A stretch of 64,000 nucleotides of DNA from Colwellia chukchiensis (GTDB lineage: Bacteria; Pseudomonadota; Gammaproteobacteria; Enterobacterales; Alteromonadaceae), in assembly GCF_002104455.1 (NCBI RefSeq), contig NZ_NBOC01000002.1:290369-354368 (forward strand), read 5' to 3'. A program made the position numbers and the translations under genes. How positions within the stretch are numbered: the first letter of the stretch is position 1; every line of letters begins with the position of its first letter. The notes beneath the pieces are model-generated. The model had not been told where the DNA came from, ran no database searches, and saw only the letters and a list, made by a program, of their open reading frames with translations. Positions 45,763-55,898 of this stretch are shown here, piece by piece.

Positions 45763-46902
45763 TTAACGTTTTATAGCAGAAATAGTGACAAATTTTTCGT
45801 TGCTTGCAATAAGCTTTTCATTACCAAAAATGCGCTTTAGCTTGATATGGTAACCTAGCTGTCGGTTGCCAATAATGCGTAACTCGCCACCTTTTTTCAA
45901 GACTCTGTGGCTATCTTTAAACATCTGCCAAGCAATGTGATCTGTGGTGGCTGTTTGTTGATGAAACGGCGGATTACACAACACTAAGTCGACACTGCCA
46001 CCGTCAATATTGGTTAAACAATCGTTTACTTGAAACTGGCATTGGGCAACGGCAGTTGGTAAGTTTTCGCTGATATTTAACTGTGCTGAGGCAATGGCCA
46101 TAAATGATTCATCAATAAAGTGCACCTGTGCCTGCGGCTGTTTCGATAATAGCTGTAAGCCGATAACGCCATTACCACACCCAAGATCGATCACCTGCGT
46201 TGCAGGCTTCACTTCAGGTAAGTTTTGCATAAAGTAACGCGCGCCAATATCCAGTTTACTGCGCGCGTAAACATTAGCGTGATTATGTATGGTAAAGCGC
46301 GTGTGCTCGAGCGGCCATGAGGTCAGAGTTGGCGCAGTAGCGGCTTGTTCATTATCGAGTTGACTAAAAACGAGACGGGCTTTTTTTACCGCTAATGATG
46401 TTTTAGTGCTGCCTAAGTACTTTTCAAATAAGGCGAGGGTAGAGCTGTGAATTTCTTTTGCGCGATCAGCGGCGATAAAAATCACCTCAGCAGGCAAGTG
46501 CAGTTTAATTTGACTTAACTGATAACAGAGCAGCGCTTTATTTTTTGGAATTTTAAATAAAACAATTGTGATGTCTGTTGGCAGAGCATCTAGGCTAGTT
46601 AAAAGCGTGATATTATTATCTGATAAGCCATTTTGCGCTAAATTATGTGCAATACCTTGCTGACTTAAAAAAGAATCATTAACACAATACACTTGTTGTT
46701 GAGACAAGTTACAGCTTAAGGCACCAAAGTTATCATTAAAAATTAAGATTTTTTGTTGGCTATTAATGAGTTGCTCTTGTTGTAAATAATTGAGCAAATA
46801 TTCGTCTGCTGCATCCCACGCTTGTAGGCTTCGGTTCACTTGTCCGGTTGGAAAACGCTCGAGAAAAAGGTTTTTGTCGTTAATAATAAATGGGCTGATC
46901 AT
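45763..46902 (-). CDS. rlmG: 23S rRNA (guanine-N2)-methyltransferase RlmG-like
   Basis: 379 residues, matching RlmG/RsmC-type enzymes with two tandem methyltransferase-like domains. The N-terminal degenerate half starts SPFIINDKNLFLERFPTGQVNRSLQAWDAADEYLL. The catalytic C-terminal half has VIDLGCGNGVIGLQLL (S-adenosylmethionine site) and the NPPFHQ active site. RlmG methylates G1835 of 23S rRNA; RsmC is the alternative, but the N-terminal half and the length fit RlmG better. I chose the ATG at 46902; a longer frame reaching 47166 overlaps the divergent alkB-like gene. A 120-base gap separates the two divergent starts. Confidence 0.88.
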   Translation of the reverse strand: MISPFIINDKNLFLERFPTGQVNRSLQAWDAADEYLLNYLQQEQLINSQQKILIFNDNFGALSCNLSQQQVYCVNDSFLSQQGIAHNLAQNGLSDNNITLLTSLDALPTDITIVLFKIPKNKALLCYQLSQIKLHLPAEVIFIAADRAKEIHSSTLALFEKYLGSTKTSLAVKKARLVFSQLDNEQAATAPTLTSWPLEHTRFTIHNHANVYARSKLDIGARYFMQNLPEVKPATQVIDLGCGNGVIGLQLLSKQPQAQVHFIDESFMAIASAQLNISENLPTAVAQCQFQVNDCLTNIDGGSVDLVLCNPPFHQQTATTDHIAWQMFKDSHRVLKKGGELRIIGNRQLGYHIKLKRIFGNEKLIASNEKFVTISAIKR

Positions 46903-47022
46903 AGCGGTAACTGCTGGGTTGGCGTAGCTGATATTGTGACAAAGTTTATCACCGTGAGCTAGTATCAAAGCGAATATTAGTGATAATTTTAGCGAGAGCA
47001 AAACAAGGTTGGAGTCAATTAG

Positions 47023-47607
47023 ATGAAAATTACCCTGCCCGATGCTGATATTGAATATATTGAACACTTTTATTCTCAACAAGCGGCCGCTGATCTGTTT
47101 ACCGACTTGCAACATAATTTGCGATGGCGTCAAGACAGCATAACCCTGTTTGGTAAACATACTCATTTGCCGCGACTACAAGCTTGGTATGGCAATAAAA
47201 ATCTAAGCTATTGCTATTCATCAATGTGCTTAATAGCCAAACCTTGGACCGCCAGTTTATTAGATGTAAAGCTAAAGGTGAGCAAGTATTGCCAGCAAGA
47301 GTTTAATGCGGTATTGGCTAATTACTATCGGCATGAAAAAGACAGTGTTGCTTGGCATAGTGATAACGAACCCGAACTTGGCACTGCACCAACGATTGCT
47401 TCTTTATCCTTGGGGGCTAGCCGTGAATTTCAACTTAAACATAAAGCGTCGGGTTTGAAAAAGTCACTGATCTTGAGTTCAGGCAGCTTATTGATCATGC
47501 GCCACGAAACTCAGCAGTATTGGCAACACTGTTTACCTAAAAGAGCGCATTGTATAGCGCCGCGTATTAATTTAAGTTTTCGCAGTATTATGGGACAGGG
47601 GCGATAA
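47023..47607 (+). CDS. AlkB-like 2-oxoglutarate/Fe(II) dioxygenase
   Basis: 194 residues. Oxidative demethylase fold with the iron ligands His112 and Asp114 (WHSDNE) and His169 (YWQHCLP), and the 2-oxoglutarate/RxxxxxR site Arg181 and Arg187 (RINLSFR). ASLSLGASREFQLKH is the conserved core strand. It is closer to the AlkB homologues of the ALKBH2/3 type than to classical E. coli AlkB (short N-terminus, LPRLQAWYG). Probable substrate: alkylated DNA or RNA bases. No ada or LexA signal seen upstream. Confidence 0.9.
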   Translation: MKITLPDADIEYIEHFYSQQAAADLFTDLQHNLRWRQDSITLFGKHTHLPRLQAWYGNKNLSYCYSSMCLIAKPWTASLLDVKLKVSKYCQQEFNAVLANYYRHEKDSVAWHSDNEPELGTAPTIASLSLGASREFQLKHKASGLKKSLILSSGSLLIMRHETQQYWQHCLPKRAHCIAPRINLSFRSIMGQGR

Positions 47608-47736
47608 TCACTTGCTGAATTGCAAAGAATATATTAAAAAATAACGCTGTTAGTCGTCACGATAGATGGCATAATTAACGGCAACGATTTAAATTAATTT
47701 TGATCCATTAACCGATCAAATTTCAGGGGATTTACC

Positions 47737-48051
47737 ATGACAATAGCCGCTGTTATTGAAGAAAAACTACTTGCTGCGTTTTCACCGCTTCATCTAGATG
47801 TTATCAATGAAAGTCATCAGCATAATGTGCCACCGGGCAGCGAGTCACACTTTAAAGTGATCATAGTTTCCAAGCAGTTCGAAGGTCAGCGCTTAATTAA
47901 ACGCCATCGCGCCATTAACTCGATATTAGCGGCAGAGCTGGCGGAGAGTATTCATGCATTAGCACTACATACCTATACTGAAAAAGAGTGGGAAACCTAT
48001 TATGCCGAGCATACGCCATTATCCCCTAAATGTTTAGGTGGTGGTCAGTAA
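47737..48051 (+). CDS. bolA: BolA-family protein
   Basis: 104 residues. BolA proteins bind monothiol glutaredoxins and [2Fe-2S] clusters and influence cell shape and stress response. It has the helix-turn-helix-like fold [29 protein letters not shown] with the invariant His and Cys-free loop, and [33 protein letters not shown] lies 5 bases before the ATG. Length and C-terminal extension match BolA proper rather than IbaG. Confidence 0.94.
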   Translation: MTIAAVIEEKLLAAFSPLHLDVINESHQHNVPPGSESHFKVIIVSKQFEGQRLIKRHRAINSILAAELAESIHALALHTYTEKEWETYYAEHTPLSPKCLGGGQ

Positions 48052-48354
48052 AAGGCCCGTGTTTGAGTAAAGCTGTTATACAAAGATAAGTGGGTAGTTT
48101 ATGGGTATTTTTATTGCAATGGTTTGTCTTGATAAAGGCGCGGTGTAACATCATTTTATGCCATTTGAGAGTTTGCGTCATTTGTTGACGCTTAGATGCC
48201 GGCAAAAGTACGCGCCAATTTAGTTGCTGTGCCGCAACTCGCTAGCACAATAATCTTGCGTCAGCCTAAGCACTTTTGAACCTGAATAAGGATGAGCGAT
48301 GGCAGCTATGGTGTGGGCTATTAACTTTAAAACAATAATAAAAAGTGAAAAGTT
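48052..48354. other. bolA-dctQ intergenic region
   Basis: 303 bases without a gene. It holds a hairpin GCGTCA-tttgt-TGACGC (48175-48191) that could be an operator for the TRAP operon or a weak terminator; there is no T-run. Confidence 0.4.
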
Positions 48355-48912
48355 ATGTTTTTAACGGTGGCAAAAAAATTAGTTACAATAATAGATCTAA
48401 GCACGGAAATGCTCGGCAAAACCGTGGCTTGGTTGACTCTCGCCATGGTGTTACTGACCTTTAGCATAGTGGTGCTAAGGTATGGCTTTAATTTAGGTTG
48501 GATTGCCATGCAAGAGTCAGTTTTATACTTTCATGGCATAGTTTTTATGTTCGGTGCTGCCTATACCCTTAAACATGATGGGCATGTGCGTGTTGATATC
48601 TTCTATCAGCGTTATTCTGCGCAGCAAAAAGCGTGGTTAAACTTATTGGGCAGTGTGTTTTTATTAATGCCGGTTTGCCTGTTTATCTTTTTTATTAGCT
48701 TTGATTACGTTATCTCATCTTGGCAAATCATGGAGCAGTCTGCTGAAGCCGGTGGTTTGGCTATTGTTTATCTAAATAAGTCGCTTATTTTAGTGTTAGC
48801 CACCACGCTAAGCTTACAGGGCGTTGCAGAAATAGCACGTAACTTGCTGTACTTATGTCAAGCTAAGGCAAAACCGACTCAGCACAGCAACACCAACACA
48901 GGGGCGATTTAA
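48355..48912 (+). CDS. dctQ: TRAP transporter small permease DctQ
   Basis: 185 residues with four hydrophobic helices, the usual topology. The region GMLGKTVAWLTLAMVLLTFSIVVLRYGFNLGWIAMQESVLYFHGIVFMFGAAYTLKHDGHVRVDIFY is split here by its own motif: ALTLKHDGHVRVD is diagnostic of the small TRAP subunit. It overlaps the large permease gene by one base (ATG after TAA). It works with DctM and the substrate-binding protein as a sodium-coupled uptake system. Confidence 0.92.
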   Translation: MFLTVAKKLVTIIDLSTEMLGKTVAWLTLAMVLLTFSIVVLRYGFNLGWIAMQESVLYFHGIVFMFGAAYTLKHDGHVRVDIFYQRYSAQQKAWLNLLGSVFLLMPVCLFIFFISFDYVISSWQIMEQSAEAGGLAIVYLNKSLILVLATTLSLQGVAEIARNLLYLCQAKAKPTQHSNTNTGAI

Positions 48913-50294
48913 TGGAATATTTAGCCTTATTGATGTTTATCAGTGTTTGTGGCGTCTTATTATTAGGTTACCCAGTGGCGCTTTCACTTGCGGGAACCGC
49001 GTTATTATTTGCTGGTATTGGCTTAAGTTTTGGTATTTTTGAAAGCTCATTTTTACATGCGTTGCCCAATCGCTTATATGGTGTATTGAACAACCAAACA
49101 CTATTAGCGGTGCCGTTATTTGTTTTTATGGGGGCGATGCTGGAGCGTTCAAAAATAGCCGAAGATTTGCTTAATACCATGGCGCTGTTGTTTGGTCGCT
49201 TTAATATTGGCTTAGCGATTTCAGTGATTTTAGTTGGTATGCTGCTCGCCGCGAGTACCGGAATTGTTGGCGCTACTGTGGTCACTATGGGCTTATTGTC
49301 GCTACCTACGATGTTAAAGCGCGGCTATAGCCCAGCGTTCTCGTCTGGCATCATATGCGCAACTGGCACGTTAGGGCAAATTATACCGCCGTCAATCGCG
49401 TTGGTGTTATTGGGAGATGTGTTAGCAAGTGCTTACCAAAAAGCGCAATTATCCCTTGGGGTGTTTAACCCAAAAACCGTGTCTGTAGGCGACCTATTCG
49501 CGGGTGCCGTTATCCCTGGCTTAATCTTAGTGGCACTTTATATTGTATACTGCCTTGGCGTGGCGTGCTTTAAGCCAAGTGTTATTACCAAAGCTGAGCA
49601 TGTAGCCATAAAACCTACCGAGCAGCCGTTAACACTCGCTTTATTGCTATCTGCACTTGTGCCGCCACTATTACTGATGTCGGTGGTGCTTGGCTCAATT
49701 TTATTTGGTTATGCTACGCCGACCGAGGCTGCTGGGGTTGGTGCCATGGGAGCGCTCCTGCTTGCCATTTACAAAAAACAACTCACCAAACCGCACTTAA
49801 ATGCAGTCATGCAGACCACAGTTAAAATCACCTCTATGGTATTTTTGATTTTAATTGGTGCTAGTTTATTCTCGTTAGTGTTTCGCGGTTTTGGCGGTGA
49901 AGAGCTAGTACATGGCTTATTTCAGCAAATGCCTGGCGGTGTCGTTGGTGCCACTATAATCGTGATGCTGGTGATGTTTCTATTGGGCTTTATTTTAGAC
50001 TTTATCGAAATTACCTTTGTGGTGGTGCCGATTGTGGCGCCGGTGTTATTAGCTATGGGACTAGATCCTGTGTGGTTAGGGATTATGATAGCCGTAAATT
50101 TACAAACTTCATTTTTAACGCCACCGTTTGGTTTTGCGTTATTTTATCTGCGTGGTGTAGCAGATAAGTCAGTCGCTACCTCGGCCATTTATAAAGGCGT
50201 TGCGCCTTTTATTATTATCCAGTTAATATTACTGGGTATTTTAGCTTATTGGCCAAGGTTAGTAACTTGGCTACCGAACCAGATATATGGATAA
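48912..50294 (+). CDS. dctM: TRAP transporter large permease DctM
   Basis: 460 residues and about 12 hydrophobic segments. Family blocks: VPLFVFMGAMLERSKIAEDLL, GATVVTMGLLSLPTMLKRGYSPAFSSGIICATGTLGQIIPPSIALVLLGD and YATPTEAAGVGAMGALLL. It carries the transport reaction, driven by the sodium gradient, in line with the sodium pump nearby. The 3' end overlaps the dctP start by 8 bases. Confidence 0.94.
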   Translation: MEYLALLMFISVCGVLLLGYPVALSLAGTALLFAGIGLSFGIFESSFLHALPNRLYGVLNNQTLLAVPLFVFMGAMLERSKIAEDLLNTMALLFGRFNIGLAISVILVGMLLAASTGIVGATVVTMGLLSLPTMLKRGYSPAFSSGIICATGTLGQIIPPSIALVLLGDVLASAYQKAQLSLGVFNPKTVSVGDLFAGAVIPGLILVALYIVYCLGVACFKPSVITKAEHVAIKPTEQPLTLALLLSALVPPLLLMSVVLGSILFGYATPTEAAGVGAMGALLLAIYKKQLTKPHLNAVMQTTVKITSMVFLILIGASLFSLVFRGFGGEELVHGLFQQMPGGVVGATIIVMLVMFLLGFILDFIEITFVVVPIVAPVLLAMGLDPVWLGIMIAVNLQTSFLTPPFGFALFYLRGVADKSVATSAIYKGVAPFIIIQLILLGILAYWPRLVTWLPNQIYG

Positions 50295-51399
50295 ATTTAT
50301 GATCAAATTCCTTGCCCCTTCATCGGCTTTACTTGTGATCGCGCTTTTAACTCTAACCGCTTGTGGTGAACAAAAAAGCAACAGCAATGCTGATAGCTCT
50401 GCTCAAACACAAAAAACTTACAACTGGAAGTTAGTTACCTCTTGGCCCAAGAATTTTCCTGGTTTAGGTATGGCACCCGAAAAGTTTGCGCAATATGTCA
50501 ATTCGATGAGTAATGGCCGACTAACAGTCAAGGTGTATGGTGCAGGGGAGTTAGTACCTGGTTTTGAAGTGTTTGATGCTGTGTCGCAGGGCACCGTTGA
50601 AATGGGACATAGCGGCGCCTATTATTGGAAAGGAAAAATACCCGCCGCCCCGATTTTTAGTGCCATTCCATTTGGTATGACAGCGACAGAGTTCAACGCT
50701 TGGCTGCATTACGGTGGTGGCATGGAGCTTTGGCAAGCGCTTTACCAACCCTTTGGCATAAAACCATTACCTGGCGGTAATTCTGGCCCACAGTTCGGGG
50801 GGTGGTTTAAGAAAGAAATTAACTCAGTGGCCGATCTACAGGGCTTAAAAATGCGTATCCCAGGCCTTGCTGGCGAGGTGCTGAAAAATGCTGGCGCCAT
50901 TCCTGTCACTTTAACTGGTGGTGAAATATTTTCGGCGTTACAAAGTGGCGCTATTGATGCCACCGAGTGGGTAGGCCCATACAATGATTTAGCGTTTGGT
51001 TTTTATCAGGCGGCCGAGTTTTATTATTCATCGGTGTGGCATGAGCCAGGCACAGGTTTGGAGTTTTTAATAAATCAACAAGCATTTGATGACTTACCTG
51101 CTGATTTACAAGCCATTGTTGAAGTTGCTGCGCAGGCGGTTAATGAGTCGACGTTAGCTGAGTTTAATGCCCGAAATAATGCAGCGCTAAAAACCTTGAT
51201 AACAGAACATAAGGTAAAAGTTCGACAATTTCCAGCTCAAGTGCTGCAAGAACTAAAACGTCAAACCGATGCCTTGATTGCAGATCAAGTCAAAGCAGAT
51301 CAAGACTTTGCTCGCGTCTGGCAGTCATACAGTGAATTTTTAGCCTCGATGCGTGACTACAATCAATTAACCTTGCAAGCGTATTATCAACACAGGTAA
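50287..51399 (+). CDS. dctP: TRAP transporter substrate-binding protein DctP
   Basis: 370 residues with a lipobox LTAC in the signal sequence, so tethered to the membrane rather than free in the periplasm. The core has TSWPKNFPGLGMAPEKFAQYV, VEMGHSGAYYWKGKIPAAPIF and AIDATEWVGPYNDLAFGFYQAAEFYY, with the GPYND block typical of the TakP/2-oxoacid-binding subfamily. Probable ligand: an alpha-keto acid or similar; not proven. ATG 50287 overlaps the dctM stop; ATG 50299 would also give the full signal peptide. Confidence 0.9.
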   Translation: MDKFMIKFLAPSSALLVIALLTLTACGEQKSNSNADSSAQTQKTYNWKLVTSWPKNFPGLGMAPEKFAQYVNSMSNGRLTVKVYGAGELVPGFEVFDAVSQGTVEMGHSGAYYWKGKIPAAPIFSAIPFGMTATEFNAWLHYGGGMELWQALYQPFGIKPLPGGNSGPQFGGWFKKEINSVADLQGLKMRIPGLAGEVLKNAGAIPVTLTGGEIFSALQSGAIDATEWVGPYNDLAFGFYQAAEFYYSSVWHEPGTGLEFLINQQAFDDLPADLQAIVEVAAQAVNESTLAEFNARNNAALKTLITEHKVKVRQFPAQVLQELKRQTDALIADQVKADQDFARVWQSYSEFLASMRDYNQLTLQAYYQHR

Positions 51400-51648
51400 T
51401 GACGTGGATTTAATGGTTATTTTGTTTAATTGCTAAATATGACCACTGGTCACACCTCATAACGGGGCTAGCAAGAGTAAACTAGTCGGCAATTTTAGTT
51501 AGCGACTTTAAATTTAGATCGTAAATTACGCTGATTTTTAATTAACTTAGCGTTTTTCAATTTCACATTGTTGTTGGTCATAATCAATAATCCTATTGCC
51601 TTGGGGTAATAAGGTGGGATTATGCGCAATATTAAAGAAGGTACTGTT

Positions 51649-52842
51649 ATGGTTATTAAACCAAAAATTCGTGGTTTTATTTGTACTAATGCTCACCCCG
51701 CAGGTTGTGCTGCCCATGTTAATGAGCAAATTGCTTATGTTAAAAGTCAACCGCAAGCGGCGACTAAGCCGAAAAATGTATTAGTTATAGGTGCATCGAC
51801 CGGCTATGGTTTAGCTTCGCGCATAACTGCAGCGTTTGGCAATGGCGCGAAAACACTTGGCGTGTTTTTTGAAAAGCCACCAACAGCCAAAAAAACGGCG
51901 TCTGCAGGTTGGTACAATACGGCGGCATTTCAAGCGGCTGCTGATGAAGCCGGTTTATGGTCAAAAAATATTAATGGTGATGCGTTTTCACATGAAATAA
52001 AAGCCAAAGCGATCGAGACTATTAAAGCAGAGTTAGGTGAAATTGACCTTATTGTTTATAGCGTGGCATCACCTCGCCGCACAGATCCTGATACCGGTGA
52101 AGTGTATTCATCGACTCTCAAGCCGATCGGTGAAAGCGTGACCACGAAAAACTTAAATACGACCAAGCGTATTATTGACTCAGTATCGGTAGAAGCGGCA
52201 ACAGAAGCTGAGATACAAGGTACGATTGATGTTATGGGCGGTGCCGATTGGGAGTTATGGATCAACGCACTCAAGGATGCAGGTGTACTAGCAAAAGGCT
52301 TTAAAACGGTTGCGTATACTTATATTGGCAAAGAATTGACGTGGCCAATATATGGTCACGCGACAATAGGTCGTGCTAAAGAAGACTTAGATAGAGCTTC
52401 ATCGGCCATCAAAGCGACCACAGCTGAAATTAACGGCGAAGCATATGTTACCTCACTTAATGCTGTGGTAACGCAAGCAAGTTCAGCGATCCCTATTATG
52501 CCACTATATATTTCAGCCATGTTTAAAGTCATGAAAGCTGATGGCACTTATGAAGGCTGTATTGAGCAAATTCAAGGCTTATTTAGGGAAAATATTTATG
52601 GTGAAAACCCAACCTTAGATGAAGCGGGACGCCTACGCCAAAACAACAAAGAGCTTGAAGATAGCGTACAAAAGCGTGTTACGGATATTTGGCATAGCGT
52701 TGAAACTGAAACCATTGACGAATTAACGGATTATGTAGGTTATCATCAAGAGTTTTTGAAGTTGTTTGGTTTTGGCGTAGATGGTGTCGACTATGATGCA
52801 GATATTAGTCCAGAAGTTGGCATTAACAACTTACTTTCGTAG
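51649..52842 (+). CDS. fabV: Enoyl-ACP reductase FabV
   Basis: 397-residue NADH-dependent enoyl-ACP/trans-2-enoyl-CoA reductase, the last step of fatty-acid elongation. MVIKPKIRGFICTNAHPAGC is the family N-terminus, VLVIGASTGYGLASRI the nucleotide-binding loop and Tyr235-x8-Lys244 (YGHATIGRAK) the catalytic pair, at the same numbers as in characterised FabV. FabV enzymes are naturally insensitive to triclosan. ATG 51649 is chosen over the in-frame 51622 because of GAAGGT upstream and the family start. Own terminator follows. Confidence 0.95.
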   Translation: MVIKPKIRGFICTNAHPAGCAAHVNEQIAYVKSQPQAATKPKNVLVIGASTGYGLASRITAAFGNGAKTLGVFFEKPPTAKKTASAGWYNTAAFQAAADEAGLWSKNINGDAFSHEIKAKAIETIKAELGEIDLIVYSVASPRRTDPDTGEVYSSTLKPIGESVTTKNLNTTKRIIDSVSVEAATEAEIQGTIDVMGGADWELWINALKDAGVLAKGFKTVAYTYIGKELTWPIYGHATIGRAKEDLDRASSAIKATTAEINGEAYVTSLNAVVTQASSAIPIMPLYISAMFKVMKADGTYEGCIEQIQGLFRENIYGENPTLDEAGRLRQNNKELEDSVQKRVTDIWHSVETETIDELTDYVGYHQEFLKLFGFGVDGVDYDADISPEVGINNLLS

Positions 52843-52912
52843 GCTAAGGTTTTAAGGTAAGAATATGCAAACGCGTAAGTGGCTATTCTCCTATTATCGT
52901 TGAAAATAATAG

Positions 52913-52942
52913 AAAAAAACCGACCTGCTTGTCGGTTTTTTT
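52913..52942 (+). terminator. Intrinsic terminator of fabV
   Basis: AAAAAAACCGAC and GTCGGTTTTTTT form a stem with a CTGCTT loop and a long T-run, 70 bases after the fabV stop. Confidence 0.92.
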
Positions 52943-53355
52943 CTAACATTCATAGCCACGGTCGACAAAATTTGGTTATTGCGCCGTGTTGTTTGAATAC
53001 TAGCTAGATAAACGAAATTAAAAAGAATTGTTTACTTCTTAGCGCGAAATTTTCAGCATTTAGCATATTTTTCGCTATTATTGCGCGAAATAAAGATTAT
53101 TCGACTAAATTGGTATTTATTGTCGTGCGATAGATAGAATCAAAATATCCTTTTGTGCTAGAATCGCGCCAGAAATTTTAACTAGAGCCGGTAGGCGTTA
53201 ATTTATCTAACGTAAATGACGCTTTACTGAAATACACTGAAACCTATGTTTGCTTAAGGAAACGGCATTTATTGTGCAATTTGACAATATCTAAGCCTAG
53301 TTAACTGAAGCAATACTTGGTTTTGATACTCCCATCAAAAGTAGTGCAAGTGTTT
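52943..53355. promoter_or_regulatory. Promoter region of the nqr operon
   Basis: 413 bases without a gene. It contains TGCTAGAAT (extended -10, 53156-53164) and a direct repeat GCGCGAAAT at 53042-53050 and 53083-53091 with TTTTCGC between them. The -35 is weak, which fits an activated promoter. Assignment by eye only. Confidence 0.4.
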
Positions 53356-54693
53356 ATGATTACAATAAAAAAAGGTCTGGATGTTCCTGTAGCAGGTGCC
53401 CCCCAGCAGGTAATCCATGATGGTCCGTCCATCAAAACTGTTGCAACACTAGGTGAAGAGTTTGTGGGTATGCGTCCAACCATGTTCGTTAGGGTTGGAG
53501 ATAGCGTAAAAAAAGGCCAGGTACTTTTTGAAGATAAAAAGAACCCAGGCGTTAAATTCACAGCTCAAGCATCAGGTGTTGTTAAAGAAATTAATCGTGG
53601 TGAAAAGCGCGTATTGCAATCGGTGGTCATCGAGGTTGCTGGCAACGAGCAGGAAACATTTACGCGTTATGCTGCTAATGAACTGAACTCAATTGCCCGT
53701 GAAGATGTCGTGACAAACTTGGTTAACTCCGGTTTGTGGACAGCGTTACGTACCCGTCCTTTTAGTAAGGTGCCAACGCTTGAGAGCAAGCCTATCGCCA
53801 TATTTATTAGTGCGATGGATACTAACCCATTAGCGGCAGATCCAGCTGTGATTATTGCTGAACAAAGTGAAGCCTTTGTCAATGGCTTAACCGTGCTGTC
53901 GCGTTTAACCGATGGTGAGGTGTTCGTTAGTAAAGCTCCAGGCAGTGATATTGCTGTTAATTCCACGGCCGTTGTCAACGAATTTGCAGGAAAGCACCCA
54001 GCCGGTCTTGTTGGCACTCATATGCACTTTTTAAAGCCAGTTAGTGCTGAAAGAGTGGCATGGCATGCGGGTTATCAAGATGTAATTGCTATTGGTAACT
54101 TGTTTACCACCGGCGAGTTAAACACTAACCGCGTCATTTCTTTAGCTGGACCTGCCGCCAAAAACCCTCGTTTAGTTCGCACCATTTTAGGTGCAAGCAC
54201 TACAGAGCTGACAGCAAGTGAGAGTATTGATGGTGAGTTGCGTGTTGTTTCAGGCTCATTGTTGTTAGGCTCTACTGCCTCAGGCGTTCACGGCTACCTA
54301 GGCCGCTACCATACGCAGATTTCTTTGATCCTTGAAGGCAGAGAAAAAGAGTTTGTTGGTTATATGTATCCTGGCCCGAACAAGTTCTCGGTCACACGTG
54401 CCTATATGTCACACTTCTTCCCGAAGAAGTTATTCAATATGACCACAACTAGTAATGGTAGTCCACGAGCTATGGTACCTATTGGCAACTTTGAGCGTGT
54501 TATGCCACTAGATATACTACCAACAATGCTATTACGTGATTTATGTGCTGGCGATACCGATGGTGCACAGCAACTGGGTGCCTTAGAGCTTGATGAAGAA
54601 GATTTAGCCTTGTGTACATTTGTTTGCCCAGGCAAAACAGATTACGGCGTCATTCTTCGTGATTGCCTAACCACAATTGAGAAGGAAGGTTAG
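53356..54693 (+). CDS. nqrA: Na+-translocating NADH:quinone reductase subunit A
   Basis: 445 residues; peripheral cytoplasmic subunit of the six-subunit sodium pump. The ATG at 53356 gives the normal start [20 protein letters not shown]; the longer frame upstream is not supported. [39 protein letters not shown] is the lipoyl-like biotin fold seen in NqrA. First gene of the nqrABCDEF operon, which overlaps or abuts throughout. Confidence 0.97.
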   Translation: MITIKKGLDVPVAGAPQQVIHDGPSIKTVATLGEEFVGMRPTMFVRVGDSVKKGQVLFEDKKNPGVKFTAQASGVVKEINRGEKRVLQSVVIEVAGNEQETFTRYAANELNSIAREDVVTNLVNSGLWTALRTRPFSKVPTLESKPIAIFISAMDTNPLAADPAVIIAEQSEAFVNGLTVLSRLTDGEVFVSKAPGSDIAVNSTAVVNEFAGKHPAGLVGTHMHFLKPVSAERVAWHAGYQDVIAIGNLFTTGELNTNRVISLAGPAAKNPRLVRTILGASTTELTASESIDGELRVVSGSLLLGSTASGVHGYLGRYHTQISLILEGREKEFVGYMYPGPNKFSVTRAYMSHFFPKKLFNMTTTSNGSPRAMVPIGNFERVMPLDILPTMLLRDLCAGDTDGAQQLGALELDEEDLALCTFVCPGKTDYGVILRDCLTTIEKEG

Positions 54694-54695
54694 TC

Positions 54696-55898
54696 ATGGG
54701 CTTGAAAAAGTTTATTGAAGATATCGAACCGCAATTTGAAAAAGGCGGTAAATACGAAACTTGGTATGCGCTTTATGAAGCCATTGCCACAGGTTTGTTT
54801 ACTCCAGGTCATGTCAGTAAAGGTCGTACGCACGTTCGTGATAGTATCGACTTAAAACGTATTATGATCACTGTCTGGCTAGCCGTATTTCCGGCCATGT
54901 TCTGGGGCATGTACAACATAGGTTTTCAAGCGACCGAAGCCTTAGCCGCGGGTTATGCTTTACCTGATACTTGGCAAGTAGGTTTATTTGAAGTTTTAGG
55001 CGGTAGCTTGTCTACTGAATCTGGTTGGTTCAGTATGATGTTTTATGGCGCTGTGTTTTTCCTACCTATTTATGCCACTGTCTTTATCGTTGGTGGCTTC
55101 TGGGAAGTGTTGTTTGCCACTGTGCGTAAACACGAAGTTAATGAAGGTTTCTTTGTTAGCTCGATCCTATTTGCCTTGATCCTACCAGCGACAATTCCCT
55201 TATGGCAGGCCGCTATTGGTATTACCTTTGGTGTTGTTATTGCGAAAGAAATATTTGGTGGTACAGGTAAAAACTTCTTGAACCCAGCGTTAGCGGGCCG
55301 TGCGTTTTTATTCTTTGCTTACCCGGGTGAAATATCTGGCGATGCGGTTTGGGTTGCTGCAGATGGTTTCTCAGGCGCAACAGCCTTAAGTGCTGCTAAC
55401 CAAGGTATGATTGAATATAGCATCAATGCTGACTGGTGGAATGCGTTTTGGGGTTATATTCCTGGCTCGGTTGGTGAAGTATCGACAGCAATGATTTTAC
55501 TTGGTGGTGCTTATATCCTTTATAAAGGTATCGCTTCATGGCGCATCGTACTGGGTGTGTTTGGCGGTATGGTAGTTACAGCAATGCTATTTAACGCTAT
55601 TGGTAGTGATACGAATGCCTTGTTTGCGATGCCATGGTACTGGCACTTAGTAACCGGTGGTTTTGCCTTTGGTATGATGTTTATGGCCACTGACCCAGTG
55701 TCGGCGTCATTTACTAATACTGGTAAGTACTGGTTTGGTGCCTTAGTTGGTATCATGGTGGTACTGGTTCGTGTGGTTAACCCAGCGTTCCCAGAAGGTA
55801 TGATGTTAGCTATCTTGTTTGCTAACCTATTTGCCCCGCTTTTCGACTACTTTGTCGTGCAAAAGAATATCAAACGGAGGCTTGCTCGCAATGTCTAG
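54696..55898 (+). CDS. nqrB: Na+-translocating NADH:quinone reductase subunit B
   Basis: 400-residue membrane subunit carrying covalently bound FMN and the quinone site. FMN is attached by ApbE to the Thr in the SGAT motif, here [12 protein letters not shown] with Thr229. Several hydrophobic helices; [19 protein letters not shown] is the family N-terminus. Starts 2 bases after nqrA and overlaps nqrC by 8. Confidence 0.97.
   Translation: MGLKKFIEDIEPQFEKGGKYETWYALYEAIATGLFTPGHVSKGRTHVRDSIDLKRIMITVWLAVFPAMFWGMYNIGFQATEALAAGYALPDTWQVGLFEVLGGSLSTESGWFSMMFYGAVFFLPIYATVFIVGGFWEVLFATVRKHEVNEGFFVSSILFALILPATIPLWQAAIGITFGVVIAKEIFGGTGKNFLNPALAGRAFLFFAYPGEISGDAVWVAADGFSGATALSAANQGMIEYSINADWWNAFWGYIPGSVGEVSTAMILLGGAYILYKGIASWRIVLGVFGGMVVTAMLFNAIGSDTNALFAMPWYWHLVTGGFAFGMMFMATDPVSASFTNTGKYWFGALVGIMVVLVRVVNPAFPEGMMLAILFANLFAPLFDYFVVQKNIKRRLARNV

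Noticed and set aside
48175-48191. GCGTCA/TGACGC hairpin as terminator of bolA
   Set aside because: No T-run and 123 bases from the bolA stop; kept only as a note on the intergenic region.
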